Shown here: positions 1 through 7,201 of the stretch, in pieces
Numbering within the stretch: the stretch's first letter is position 1
Layout: each line of letters opens with the position of its first letter
IMG/VR virus record: IMGVR_UViG_3300034068_000289
Span: 1 to 64,000 of that record
Strand: one strand, 5' to 3'
From: a virus
Length of the DNA stretch: 64,000 nucleotides
Position numbers and translations under genes: made by a program
The notes under the pieces: model-generated
Database searches by the model: none
Told to the model about the DNA's origin: nothing
Seen by the model: the letters and a program-made list of their open reading frames with translations, nothing else

Positions 1-449
1 AACCAGGGTGACTTTTCAATCTTTGTTTTAAAACCTTTAAAGAAAACGTTCTTTGCCTGTTGTGCGTTAATAGCAACGTTGATTAAGTCAATAGCATCTC
101 CAGAAGGCTTGCCAAAGTATTTTGCTGGGTCTTTTAAGCATAGTAACTTATATACAATGTATGAACATGCTACTGTTGATGTGAAGTCTTTTCCAGATCC
201 CTTGCCAAGTTGCAGAATGATTTCGTTCTTTGTATACTTGTCGTAGTATTGGGATCCTTCTTCTTCCCCCATTAATTCTATCAAGTCTTCTTTTCTATAT
301 ATCTGACTCATTGCCTCAACAATGTCATACTGGATATCAGACAAGCCAGGCTGGCCAAGGAAGGCATCACCCTCAACAAATGTTTTGGCGTCTACTGGAA
401 TCTCTTCAAAGTTATTATCTTTGAGGGCTTCTAAAAATTCATCATACAT
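1..449 (-). CDS. terL: Terminase large subunit, N-terminal part (runs off the left edge)
   Basis: This is the ATPase part of the DNA-packaging motor, which pumps genome into the prohead through the portal. About 149 N-terminal residues are visible. They include a P-loop-like segment LGKGSGKD at residues 81-88, preceded by the strand EIILQ, and a following strand NVAINAQQAKNVF, the spacing usual for TerL ATPases. The rest, including Walker B and the RNase H-like nuclease, lies beyond the window. The ATG at 449 overlaps the end of the terminase small subunit gene by 8 bases, which supports both the start and the pairing. The loop ends in Asp where Ser/Thr is usual, a tolerated variation in phage terminases. 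Confidence 0.85.
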   Translation of the reverse strand, partial: MYDEFLEALKDNNFEEIPVDAKTFVEGDAFLGQPGLSDIQYDIVEAMSQIYRKEDLIELMGEEEGSQYYDKYTKNEIILQLGKGSGKDFTSTVACSYIVYKLLCLKDPAKYFGKPSGDAIDLINVAINAQQAKNVFFKGFKTKIEKSPW

Positions 450-975
450 CTTGAACCACAGTTATAACTTCATCTTTTTTAGCAATAGATGAAAGTCTTT
501 TCATAATCTCATCACGAACTTGTGGATACTCTGAAGCAATATCTTTTAGGATTGACATTAATACCATCTGTCTATTTTCAATCTCAATCATTTCATCAGC
601 AAGTTCTTTGTTCTCAAGAAGTCCTGCTTTCTGAAGCATATCAATTCTTTTTGATTCAATATCCATGACTAGTTTAATTGCCTGAGTCTTTGCTCCAAGG
701 TTATTTGTCATTGATGCCTCGTCAATTACTTCGTAAGACTTTGATATAAGTTTGCTGTAGTGTGTATCGGCAGCAGCAAGTGCTTCTTTAGCACGTGCTC
801 TAATTGCATCGTTTGCAGATGCCATAACTTTCCACTCATTAATTAATGTCACAACACGTGTGCGTGGAATATCCAGTTGTTTAGAAATTACTGTTGGATC
901 ATTCCCCTTTAGGTACTCTTCAACAACAAGGTTAACTTGATCAAGATGTTTAACTAGATCTTCTTCAGTCGACAT
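442..975 (-). CDS. terS: Terminase small subunit-like protein
   Basis: A 177-residue, mostly helical protein. Residues about 10-50 look like a helix-turn-helix (DPTVISKQLDIPRTRVVTLI), followed by long amphipathic helices at about 55-165. That order, DNA-binding head then oligomerisation helices, is typical of small terminase subunits that recognise the packaging site and load TerL. Its position immediately upstream of TerL, with an 8-base overlap, strongly supports the role. The start overlaps the end of the preceding gene by 11 bases. Assignment rests on context and architecture rather than a diagnostic motif. Confidence 0.7.
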   Translation of the reverse strand: MSTEEDLVKHLDQVNLVVEEYLKGNDPTVISKQLDIPRTRVVTLINEWKVMASANDAIRARAKEALAAADTHYSKLISKSYEVIDEASMTNNLGAKTQAIKLVMDIESKRIDMLQKAGLLENKELADEMIEIENRQMVLMSILKDIASEYPQVRDEIMKRLSSIAKKDEVITVVQDV

Positions 976-1237
976 GATTTAACTCCCTTGCTATCTTTAA
1001 TAGTATAAGGTAACCAATCAAATCATCAATATCGTTATCGCCAATGAATGCTCCGCCTCTGGTAATCCTAGAAAGTTTGTCATCAATTCGAACATGTAAC
1101 TGTTCAATATTATCAGAGATAGAAAAAATCCGAACTGGATTTAGCGCTGAGTCTCCGTAAGATTTATTTTTTGTAATAAGCATATCCTTGATCTCATCAC
1201 AAACCTGACCAATAGTAAACTGTGTTTCAGAACTCAT
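965..1237 (-). CDS. DUF1599/Nmad1-like small protein
   Basis: A 90-residue soluble protein. The sequence contains KNKSYGDSALNPVRIF, then VRIDDKLSRI, then DDIDDLIGYLILLKIA. This order (a K-x-Y-G-x-S segment, a D-K-x-S-R-I helix and a final D-D-x-x-D-L-x-G-Y helix) resembles the DUF1599 family, also called nucleotide modification associated domain 1, small all-alpha proteins related in style to MazG-type nucleotide pyrophosphatases. Family members are known mainly from phages, and their exact chemistry is not settled. It overlaps its neighbours on both sides, so it belongs to the small-gene operon that leads into the terminase. A role in nucleotide or DNA modification is inference from the family name. 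Confidence 0.5.
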   Translation of the reverse strand: MSSETQFTIGQVCDEIKDMLITKNKSYGDSALNPVRIFSISDNIEQLHVRIDDKLSRITRGGAFIGDNDIDDLIGYLILLKIARELNHVD

Positions 1238-1364
1238 CGTCTATCTCCTCTTCTAGATCCCAATCAAAAATTTCTGGTAGGTTCTTAAGTGTTAAAAGTG
1301 TATAGGCCAGTCCAGCAGACATGACTAATGATAAAATAACTAATGCCTTACTTGTATTTTTCAT
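1227..1364 (-). CDS. Small single-pass membrane protein
   Basis: A 45-residue protein starting MKNTSKALVILSLVMSAG. One hydrophobic helix spans about residues 7-27, followed by a short, strongly acidic tail (WDLEEEIDDEF). No family is recognised. The start at 1364 is chosen because it forms an ATGA overlap with the stop of the small helix-turn-helix gene upstream; a longer reading from 1430 would run through that gene. It overlaps the next gene by 11 bases. An inner-membrane location is likely. With a single helix and an acidic tail it could act in lysis or be an accessory protein, but nothing in the sequence decides this. Confidence 0.5.
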   Translation of the reverse strand: MKNTSKALVILSLVMSAGLAYTLLTLKNLPEIFDWDLEEEIDDEF

Positions 1365-1516
1365 CGTTTTGATTTCCTCAATCCAAATTTTGCAAGGTAG
1401 ACGTAGATAGTTTCTATGCTCACTCCACACTCCTTTGCAATCTCTTCTGGTGTCTTCTTATCCATAACATATCTCTTACGCATAAAAGACTCACTTGTAT
1501 ATAGTTTAGCAGCCAT
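1361..1516 (-). CDS. Small helix-turn-helix protein
   Basis: A 51-residue basic protein beginning MAAKLYTSESFMRKRYV. The segment KKTPEEIAKECGVSIETIYVYLAKFGL (about residues 20-46, written here with its key pattern: IAKECGVS turn IETIYVYL) is a textbook helix-turn-helix, so it probably binds DNA. It starts 4 bases after the stop of the gene at 1521 and ends in an ATGA overlap with the following membrane-protein gene. It may regulate late transcription or assist terminase site recognition; both are guesses from position. The family is not recognised more precisely. Confidence 0.6.
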   Translation of the reverse strand: MAAKLYTSESFMRKRYVMDKKTPEEIAKECGVSIETIYVYLAKFGLRKSKR

Positions 1517-1520
1517 AGCG

Positions 1521-1694
1521 TTATTTGTCAACCCTGCCAATTGGCTTCATCTTGTCCCAGTATCCCCCAGGATTTCCAACATACACCTGTCCAGTTTCAC
1601 GATCTACGAGTATCCATTTTTCTGGACACAGGGTTCTAACGGTAAGGATTACATCCTCTTCTTCTTGTTTAAAGTTAAATGGTTCCCGACTCAT
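1521..1694 (-). CDS. Small conserved-looking hypothetical protein
   Basis: A 57-residue protein, MSREPFNFKQEEED then a compact beta-rich part with CPEKWILVDRETGQVYVGNPGGYWDK. The sequence WILVDRETGQVYVG reads as a beta-hairpin. No known domain is recognised. The start at 1694 gives an ATGA overlap with the RuvC-like nuclease gene; a reading from 1715 would lie inside that gene. Translation is probably coupled to the nuclease gene. No function is proposed. Confidence 0.5.
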   Translation of the reverse strand: MSREPFNFKQEEEDVILTVRTLCPEKWILVDRETGQVYVGNPGGYWDKMKPIGRVDK

Positions 1695-2278
1695 AACTGT
1701 ACTGCTTTCTCCCAATTATTAATTGCCCAATGACCTATCCCGCAGGCATCTGCAACATCGTTATCTGTAATAGTTCTATCATACATTGTATTAATATATC
1801 GAATAGTCCTCTGTTTTCTTAAATCTCTTTCATAAGTCTTAAGCCATGACTCCGACTTGCCAGGATTTTGAGACTTAATGTATAACTTTTCATCAGTGGA
1901 TATTTTTTTATTACCTATAAAGTTTTGCCATGTAATTGGGGCAACCCTGCCTATTACTTTTGTACCAGTCAAACCTGCAGCGCCAAGGATTGACCCTTGG
2001 ACAAGTGCTAGGTCTGCTGCTGTTTTTGGACTATTCATAAACACAGTATGCTCAATCACTATTGCTTCAAAACCTCCATAGTAATCAAAGAATGCCTTTA
2101 CCTTTTTCCCAGCATCCATAACTTTTTCATAGGTATTATTGCCTTGAAATTTAATCTTTCCAACAGCGCCAAGAGTTTCCTGTTGCGTATCAAAAAGTGC
2201 AAACGCCAAACTATTGGTACTTGCGTCTATAGCACAAATACTTTTTGGAAGGTTCTGATCTATTAAGGACAATTTCAT
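1691..2278 (-). CDS. RuvC-like Holliday junction resolvase
   Basis: A 195-residue protein with the RuvC/RNase H fold acidic residues in order: D18 in the strand ICAIDASTNSLAFALF, E76 in AIVIEHTVF, and D174/D177 in the C-terminal helix DNDVADACGIGHWA. RuvC-type enzymes cut four-way junctions; in phages they resolve branched replication intermediates before packaging. The size is close to bacterial RuvC (about 170 residues). It lies among other nuclease genes and just before the terminase operon, consistent with genome processing. It overlaps the next gene by ATGA and the previous one by 4 bases. Confidence 0.75.
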   Translation of the reverse strand: MKLSLIDQNLPKSICAIDASTNSLAFALFDTQQETLGAVGKIKFQGNNTYEKVMDAGKKVKAFFDYYGGFEAIVIEHTVFMNSPKTAADLALVQGSILGAAGLTGTKVIGRVAPITWQNFIGNKKISTDEKLYIKSQNPGKSESWLKTYERDLRKQRTIRYINTMYDRTITDNDVADACGIGHWAINNWEKAVQL

Positions 2279-2553
2279 TCTTTTGCCATCCGCTTAATTT
2301 CTTTTAAAACCTTTTTTACATCTGATGGATTAATGTTACACTCAAAACAAATTTGCTCATCGTTGTATATCGATAATTCAAGTTGACAATTTTTACATAA
2401 ACGTTTTTTGCCTATGCGTTTTTGTCTTCTTGCATGAAGATATCTTGATGCAATCTTTTGCTTTGTTGCAGCCTCTCGACATATTGTAGAACAATATACC
2501 TGATAGGATACGGTAGCCTTAAATTGGTTGTCGCACCAATTACAATTCTTCAT
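2275..2553 (-). CDS. Two-zinc-ribbon small protein
   Basis: A 92-residue basic protein with two Cys-pair modules: CNWC and CSTIC in the first 25 residues, and CKNC with CFEC at about residues 55-72, separated by a very basic helix rich in Arg/Lys. This suggests two structural zinc sites with nucleic-acid binding between them. The start MKNCNWC at 2553 is chosen because it places the first Cys pair near the N-terminus and overlaps the upstream nuclease by only 14 bases; a reading from 2604 adds 17 unsupported residues. HNH-type or transcription-factor-like roles are possible, but no catalytic motif is visible. Confidence 0.5.
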   Translation of the reverse strand: MKNCNWCDNQFKATVSYQVYCSTICREAATKQKIASRYLHARRQKRIGKKRLCKNCQLELSIYNDEQICFECNINPSDVKKVLKEIKRMAKE

Positions 2554-3355
2554 CCAATGACTCCAAGGATTTGACTTTAAGATCCCCTTCGCCTGCTGAC
2601 GCACACGCCTTTTGTACTGGGCATGACTTGCATATCTTGGAATTTGCTCTATAGTTTTTCTTAGGAAGAGTTCTATCTACCCAAGCCCTACGAACTTCTC
2701 TCATCCAATCAAATGCCTGGTCTACCCACCGACGGTAATGATCGTTCACTGTTACGGGAAGAACTAGCAACTCGTGATTATTTTTATTTTCATAAATAAG
2801 AACACCCTTTGATTTCTTAAGGATCTTCATATAAATAAGTAATTGAATTAAGTGTCCAGTCTTTGGCTTTCGCTTTGCTTTGCGATATTCAAATCCCTCA
2901 CTCATCATTGTTTTAATTTCTCCAACAATTTGCTCATCGCCCCAGTTAAGCATGGCATCTCCATATCCAAAGATAGGAGGATCCTGATTAACAATCTTAA
3001 ACTCTGTTGTTGGATTATCATTTGCATCACGGAATATTTCCGCAATACCAGAAGCCATCATTGCATCTTGAATTCTATCATGAGACTTTGTACCAGCAGT
3101 CATGTTGGCAACACCATAAGCATCATTGTTATCTTCAAATGTTTGACCATCAAAGGCGAGATACCAGTATCTAGGACACTCTCCGTGCCCATAGGCAATC
3201 GTTGATGGAGCAAAGGTCTTCTTTTGTGTATGCTTAGGTCCACGTCCTTCAAGGTATCCAGACTGGATCTTTTGAACCATTTCCGTTGTATCAAAACTGT
3301 CCGCTGGAAGTGGTTCTGGTTTAACCATTATTGATTTTAGTAAATTTTTTGTCAT
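2540..3355 (-). CDS. Cas4/RecB-like PD-(D/E)XK exonuclease
   Basis: A 271-residue nuclease of the RecB/Cas4 kind. Cysteines C60 (GECPRYW) and C242, C245, C251 (CKSCPVQKAC) are placed as in the [4Fe-4S] clamp of Cas4 and AddB nucleases. The catalytic core is H92 (KSHDRI), D133 (GYGDAM), E146 and K148 (GEIKTM) and Q171 (HLIQLLIYM). The family degrades or trims DNA ends. In a phage with its own RecA-like protein this fits recombination-dependent replication or end processing. No cas1/cas2 or repeats are nearby, so a CRISPR role is not suggested. A promoter of the form TGC-TATACT lies at 3384-3392. Confidence 0.75.
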   Translation of the reverse strand: MTKNLLKSIMVKPEPLPADSFDTTEMVQKIQSGYLEGRGPKHTQKKTFAPSTIAYGHGECPRYWYLAFDGQTFEDNNDAYGVANMTAGTKSHDRIQDAMMASGIAEIFRDANDNPTTEFKIVNQDPPIFGYGDAMLNWGDEQIVGEIKTMMSEGFEYRKAKRKPKTGHLIQLLIYMKILKKSKGVLIYENKNNHELLVLPVTVNDHYRRWVDQAFDWMREVRRAWVDRTLPKKNYRANSKICKSCPVQKACASAGEGDLKVKSLESLDEEL

Positions 3356-3383
3356 TGTTTTTATTCTCGTTTCCGTTCATATA

Positions 3384-3392
3384 AGTATAGCA
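3384..3392 (-). promoter_or_regulatory. Extended -10 promoter of the Cas4/RecB-like nuclease
   Basis: TGC-TATACT on the minus strand, 28 bases before the ATG at 3355. The leader has only a weak ribosome site. Confidence 0.5.
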
Positions 3393-3396
3393 GAAA

Positions 3397-3702
3397 TTAT
3401 CTAGTTGTGTACTTTAATGCAGAAACAAGATTGTTAATTGCTTCGGCTGCGGTGTAGTATAAGTTTTTCTTTCCACGATCTGACTTATCTACATTGGCCA
3501 TCCATGTAGCCTTTAGTGCCATTTTTGCTGCGATTGCTTGAAGTCTAACTATCTCAACAGTCGCAACATTTAGTGGGATATCTGGTTTAAGGATAACCTT
3601 GGCAATAAAAGTTAAAGCAGTTGTAAGTTCTTCGTCATTCATGTAGTCTGCAATTTCTGACAGACCGTTTATCATATCTATTGTTGTATTGTTTTGTTCC
3701 AT
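3397..3702 (-). CDS. Small helical hypothetical protein
   Basis: A 101-residue predominantly alpha-helical protein, beginning MEQNNTTIDMI. It has an acidic first third and a middle helix rich in Ala, Ile and Leu (LQAIAAKMALKATWM). No domain recognised. The start at 3702 follows the stop of the upstream oxygenase by 2 bases and has a GGGAT-type ribosome site. A longer reading from 3756 overlaps the oxygenase gene by 52 bases and begins with an Arg-rich stretch, less likely. It is the last gene of the block that begins with the nuclease at 6040. Confidence 0.5.
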   Translation of the reverse strand: MEQNNTTIDMINGLSEIADYMNDEELTTALTFIAKVILKPDIPLNVATVEIVRLQAIAAKMALKATWMANVDKSDRGKKNLYYTAAEAINNLVSALKYTTR

Positions 3703-3704
3703 TT

Positions 3705-4493
3705 TTATCCCATCGATTTCTTTGATATTCCGTCTCTTAATCCTTCTTCTTCCCAAAGTTTAAACGCTGCCTGCATATCTGGTCTTGACTGAAGTTCATC
3801 AAGATATCTTTTTCTTACGTCTGGGCTATGCTCTGGGTCTATTGGATTTTGATCTCCAGTAAATCTATAACTATTTGTTGGACAATAGTCCATACTGATA
3901 ATCTCACAGAACTCTCCCTCTTTAAATTTACGCTTTGGTCTCCAGTGTATCTGATTCACTGCGCTAAAGACAATAGTCTGACCACCACTGAGTGAATACT
4001 TAGTGAAATTACTTGTATCATTCCAGTTGCTTACATATAGGTCCCACTCAATGTTTGTGTCTGGGCAATAGTTTATTGTTACAAGATTTTCATCTGCATC
4101 AAGATGTGGTGGTAGCGCTGGAGAATTATCTCCGTATCCATACTTTAAGTTATAGTCAATATAATTCCAATGGCATAAGGCTATGTCTCCATTATAAAGT
4201 GGCTTAGCAATTTCGTCCAAACGCTTTTCACAGTCTTCTGGCATATCAAACTCAATTAAAGTTCTTGACATATTTTTTGCTATCTTTGGCTGAAACCTAC
4301 TTCTAAATTCAGAAGTTCTAATATACCCATCTTCGATCCTGTCCCCAATAATAAATGGTTCAATTTCACGATTAGTTTCAATTAGATCTCTAATTTTTTT
4401 ATCTTGATCTGATGTAAAAAGGTTGTCTATATAAAAAGGAAGTGGCTGATTATATTTCTCAAACCCCGTAAGGTATTTGTGTAACTCAGCCAT
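3705..4493 (-). CDS. 2OG-Fe(II) oxygenase-like protein (HWR type), copy 1
   Basis: A 262-residue protein with the facial triad expected for a 2-oxoglutarate and Fe(II) dependent dioxygenase: H130-x-D132 in PPHLDAD and H183 in QIHWRPKRKF, with R185 as a candidate 2OG anchor two residues later. It aligns with the next two genes around the HxD and the shared HWR segment, so the three are paralogues. The family oxidises C-H bonds in proteins, nucleic acids or small molecules; the substrate is unknown. It overlaps the second copy by one base. It carries a C-terminal extension of about 60 residues absent from the other copies. Confidence 0.65.
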   Translation of the reverse strand: MAELHKYLTGFEKYNQPLPFYIDNLFTSDQDKKIRDLIETNREIEPFIIGDRIEDGYIRTSEFRSRFQPKIAKNMSRTLIEFDMPEDCEKRLDEIAKPLYNGDIALCHWNYIDYNLKYGYGDNSPALPPHLDADENLVTINYCPDTNIEWDLYVSNWNDTSNFTKYSLSGGQTIVFSAVNQIHWRPKRKFKEGEFCEIISMDYCPTNSYRFTGDQNPIDPEHSPDVRKRYLDELQSRPDMQAAFKLWEEEGLRDGISKKSMG

Positions 4494-5077
4494 TACTGTC
4501 CCTCATATATTTTAATAAAGTGCTTTGCCTTTTCGTTCATCTCGGCATTAACTTCTGCACCCTTTGGCTTTGCATCAGTTTTTCTTAAGTGAAAAAAGAT
4601 CATATCAACAAAGTCTTCGCTAGAGAATATTTTTTTAGTTCTCCAATGAATCTGGTGCGTTCCAGAAAATGTCAAAGCCTGATTATCCTCCAAGGCATAC
4701 TCACGCTCTTCAACTACTAATGGCCAAGAAGTATTGGATTTCATCTGGTAGTCAAATGTAAACCTAGGCTCTTTGAATGTTTCATCGTAGTGTGGGGAAA
4801 GAAATGGTGCGCCAATTGATCCATCTTCATTTACAATATTTGTATATCTTGCAAATTGATACTCAGATATCATCAAGCCAGTTTCTCCAGAAATGTTTTC
4901 ACAATACTTTATTACTTTTCTTTCAACTCCTTCTGGCAATTTAAAATCAGAAATTTTTTGATTAAATCTTTTCATTACATACTGTTGAGAGGGAGTCTCA
5001 AGCATTTTATATATTTCTTGAATTTCTTGCTCAGTTAAAACATTGTCAACTATCTCATTTGCTTCATCGTATTTCAT
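4493..5077 (-). CDS. 2OG-Fe(II) oxygenase-like protein (HWR type), copy 2
   Basis: A 194-residue paralogue of the flanking genes. The metal ligands are H96-x-D98 (SPHYDET) and H144 (QIHWRTKK), with R146 as possible 2OG ligand. Between them lies a beta-rich jelly-roll region that ends in the strand NQALTFSGTHQIHW. The three genes are head-to-tail with 1- to 4-base overlaps and so are almost certainly translated together. Divergence outside the core suggests different substrates or a heteromeric enzyme rather than simple gene dosage. Fe(II) and 2OG dependence is inferred from the motif only. Confidence 0.65.
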   Translation of the reverse strand: MKYDEANEIVDNVLTEQEIQEIYKMLETPSQQYVMKRFNQKISDFKLPEGVERKVIKYCENISGETGLMISEYQFARYTNIVNEDGSIGAPFLSPHYDETFKEPRFTFDYQMKSNTSWPLVVEEREYALEDNQALTFSGTHQIHWRTKKIFSSEDFVDMIFFHLRKTDAKPKGAEVNAEMNEKAKHFIKIYEGQ

Positions 5078-5724
5078 ATTTTTTCTCCTATGTCTCGTCT
5101 AAAATCTCTAATTTCTTGTTCAAGTTTTTTATCATCAATAACTTTTGGAGAATTTGGAGTAAACATTTCAAAGAATAAAACCTTTACAAAATCTCCTTCG
5201 TTCCATTTTCTAATTGTTCTCCAGTGATAATCCTGTCTTGGATAAAGCATTAAGATTCCATTATCTGGTATTGTGTAAAGGTCTTTATTGCTTCCGACCT
5301 GCCAAGAAATGTTTGAGTCGAGTTGATATGTTAAAACAACACCTGCTCCTCCTGTATGGGTTATCTCTCCGTTCCTGATTGGGTCCCGATCCTTATGTAC
5401 CTCAAGGATTGGCTGACCATACTTTAAATTATATTCTGCATATGTAACACTTATAAGTCTTTCAATTTTTAAATCTAATTGACAATTTTCTTTTGCTAAA
5501 CTTACAACCTTATTAACAATATGCGATGGCAGTTGAAGTTCATTTATGTCAAGTCTGCCAAGGTTATTTCTCTTTATTCTTATAATTTTTTTCTCATGCC
5601 AATTACTATCTACGGCGTCATCCCACTCAACAATCTCACGGGTAGCAAGTTCTTTATCTATTGCCTCTTGAATTTCTTTAATTTCATCTGAGGTAAATAC
5701 ATTATCGATCTGATTATTTCTCAT
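5074..5724 (-). CDS. 2OG-Fe(II) oxygenase-like protein (HWR type), copy 3
   Basis: A 216-residue member of the tandem trio, first in transcription order. The triad reads H110-x-D112 (EVHKDRD) and H167 (DYHWRTIRKW) with R169. The start MRNNQIDNVF at 5724 is preferred because it begins 7 bases after the upstream stop and aligns with the N-termini of the other copies, which share an ID/IV-D-N-V/L-F/L-T motif; a reading from 5748 overlaps the upstream gene. The region before the second His includes a Gly-rich loop (HTGGAGVVLTY) not present in the other two copies. Confidence 0.65.
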   Translation of the reverse strand: MRNNQIDNVFTSDEIKEIQEAIDKELATREIVEWDDAVDSNWHEKKIIRIKRNNLGRLDINELQLPSHIVNKVVSLAKENCQLDLKIERLISVTYAEYNLKYGQPILEVHKDRDPIRNGEITHTGGAGVVLTYQLDSNISWQVGSNKDLYTIPDNGILMLYPRQDYHWRTIRKWNEGDFVKVLFFEMFTPNSPKVIDDKKLEQEIRDFRRDIGEKI

Positions 5725-5731
5725 AATTATA

Positions 5732-6040
5732 TTATACACCATCCACAATCTGCTCTAATATACTCATCTCAATTACTGCAAGTCTTACTTTGGCATTGCC
5801 CTCTCCAATAATAACAATAATTGCTGGATCATTGCCATTCTTAATGGCATCTGTTGTTGCCTTTGCCCATACCGCTTTATTTAATGTAAAAGATTTTCCA
5901 ACCTCTTTAAAATCTACAGTAAAGTTTTCCCAGGAGGCATCACCTTTATGGGTTCCTCGACCAGAATTCTTGTGCTGCTTGGCACCTATTCTTTTACTTT
6001 CACTCTTCTCCGTCAAAGTCACTCTTCTTTCTTCTTCCAA
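5732..6040 (-). CDS. Putative PD-(D/E)XK endonuclease (Holliday-junction resolvase-like)
   Basis: A 102-residue protein. The pattern GRGTHKGDASWENFTVDFKEVGKSFTL, seen as D34 followed by a strand with D43-F-K45-E, resembles the D...(D/E)XK core of small PD-(D/E)XK nucleases, and the last third (PAIIVIIGEGNAKVRLAVIE) gives two beta strands. A catalytic Glu in the first helix is not obvious, so nuclease activity is tentative. The frame opens with TTG at 6040, inside the upstream zinc-protein gene; GTG at 6022 or TTG at 6016 are equally possible starts. It stands next to RecA and DnaE, which fits recombination or repair. Confidence 0.45.
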   Translation of the reverse strand: MEEERRVTLTEKSESKRIGAKQHKNSGRGTHKGDASWENFTVDFKEVGKSFTLNKAVWAKATTDAIKNGNDPAIIVIIGEGNAKVRLAVIEMSILEQIVDGV

Positions 6041-6176
6041 GATACACTGTTGTTAAGTGCTTATCTTTACACATCCAAGTTAATGTCTTTGTTTCAGCAT
6101 AACATCTTAGCGTTGGAACAATTACTTTGCAGGTATGGCAAACCCACTGTCCAGAATAAACTGTATACGAAGCCAT
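6000..6176 (-). CDS. Small Cys-rich (zinc-ribbon-like) protein
   Basis: A 58-residue protein starting MASYTVYSGQWVCHTC. It has one CxxC pair near residue 13 (C13, C16) and single cysteines C25 and C36, enough for one zinc site, with a basic/acidic tail GRRKKSDFDGEE. It sits 17 bases after the recA-like gene and overlaps the following nuclease gene by 41 bases. The ATG at 6176 is the only good start. Comparable short zinc-ribbon proteins are frequent near phage replication genes; function unknown. Confidence 0.5.
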   Translation of the reverse strand: MASYTVYSGQWVCHTCKVIVPTLRCYAETKTLTWMCKDKHLTTVYLGRRKKSDFDGEE

Positions 6177-6193
6177 TTATAACAATCTGCTCA

Positions 6194-7201
6194 TCAAGAC
6201 AACTTTTTCTTTAGATCATCCTGCAAGTCAAGATCTTCTCTAACACGATTGATAAAGCCATCTCTACCCTGAACCTTAGTTCCATCTGGAAGTAAATACC
6301 ACGCACCAGTTCTTTCAACTAAGCCTACTAGTTCTGCTGTATCAACAAGATCTCCAACTGCATCTAGGCCGATTGAGTCTCCTCTGAAATAGAAATCATA
6401 TTCTCCTGATTGAAAGCCTGGAGAAGTTTTTGAGAACTGAAGTTCCCACTTAATCTTTCTTCCAACTTTTTCCTCAATCAACTTATCTCCTACCTTAATC
6501 TTTCCTTTAATCGCCTGATTGTCGGACTCGGAACTAAATAACTTAATAATGCAAGAGGAATAAAACTTAGTAGCCTGACCACCAGAAGGCTGCTGACTAG
6601 TATACATAGCATTAATATTATTGCGAGACTGACTAATAAGCACAAGCAGAGTAGGCTTAACTTTATTATTAGCATAGTTAAGCATCTTCCATGCATTGCT
6701 AAAGTCACGGGATTCTGCTCCAATCTGTTTTGTATTTTCCAAGGCCTTCATCTCATCAGTATCTTTTTCAAAATAGATTGCTGGAAGCATTGATGTAATA
6801 GAGTCTACCACAATTAAGTCTACTCCAGCATTCATTAATCCAACGCCTACGTCTACCATATCACTGATAGTTCTTGCCTGTGAGTAGATTAATTTTTCTG
6901 GATCTACCCCGAGTTGTCTAGCCCAATCTTCTGAGTATGACATTTCTGAATCAATCCAAGCACATAACTTTCCTTCTGCCTGGGCCAGAGCAATCATCTG
7001 AAGACACATAGAAGACTTTGCAGAGGACTTTGATCCCCAAATAAGAACTTGTCTTCCGTATGGCAAGCCACCGCCAAGAGCCTTATTTAATCCAAAACTT
7101 GGCGTTGGCTGAAATTCATACGAAACTCCAACACCAGTGCCTAATTTCTTTCTCAACTTTGGATCTAGTTGTGCAAACGCTTCTTCTAAACTAACCGACA
7201 T
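6194..7201 (-). CDS. recA: RecA-like recombinase
   Basis: A 335-residue RecA/UvsX-type ATPase for strand exchange and recombination-dependent replication. Visible landmarks are the P-loop G56-S-K-S-S-A61-K62-S63, the catalytic Glu segment IDSEMSYS (E86), Walker B LIVVDSITS (D133), and the ISQSRNN segment near residue 205. The P-loop carries Ala where RecA has Gly (GxxxxGK), reminiscent of the altered P-loop of T4 UvsX. The start MSVSLEEAF at 7201 is preceded by GGAGG at a 5-base distance inside the end of dnaE, so a longer reading from 7243 is rejected. Overlap with dnaE is 11 bases. Confidence 0.85.
   Translation of the reverse strand: MSVSLEEAFAQLDPKLRKKLGTGVGVSYEFQPTPSFGLNKALGGGLPYGRQVLIWGSKSSAKSSMCLQMIALAQAEGKLCAWIDSEMSYSEDWARQLGVDPEKLIYSQARTISDMVDVGVGLMNAGVDLIVVDSITSMLPAIYFEKDTDEMKALENTKQIGAESRDFSNAWKMLNYANNKVKPTLLVLISQSRNNINAMYTSQQPSGGQATKFYSSCIIKLFSSESDNQAIKGKIKVGDKLIEEKVGRKIKWELQFSKTSPGFQSGEYDFYFRGDSIGLDAVGDLVDTAELVGLVERTGAWYLLPDGTKVQGRDGFINRVREDLDLQDDLKKKLS

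Noticed and set aside
1416-1733. Plus-strand 105-residue reading
   Set aside because: Overlaps three minus-strand small genes whose starts and stops interlock.
2540-3355. Cas4-like nuclease as a sign of a phage CRISPR system
   Set aside because: No cas1, cas2 or repeat-spacer array in the window; RecB/Cas4-like nucleases are common phage recombination proteins.
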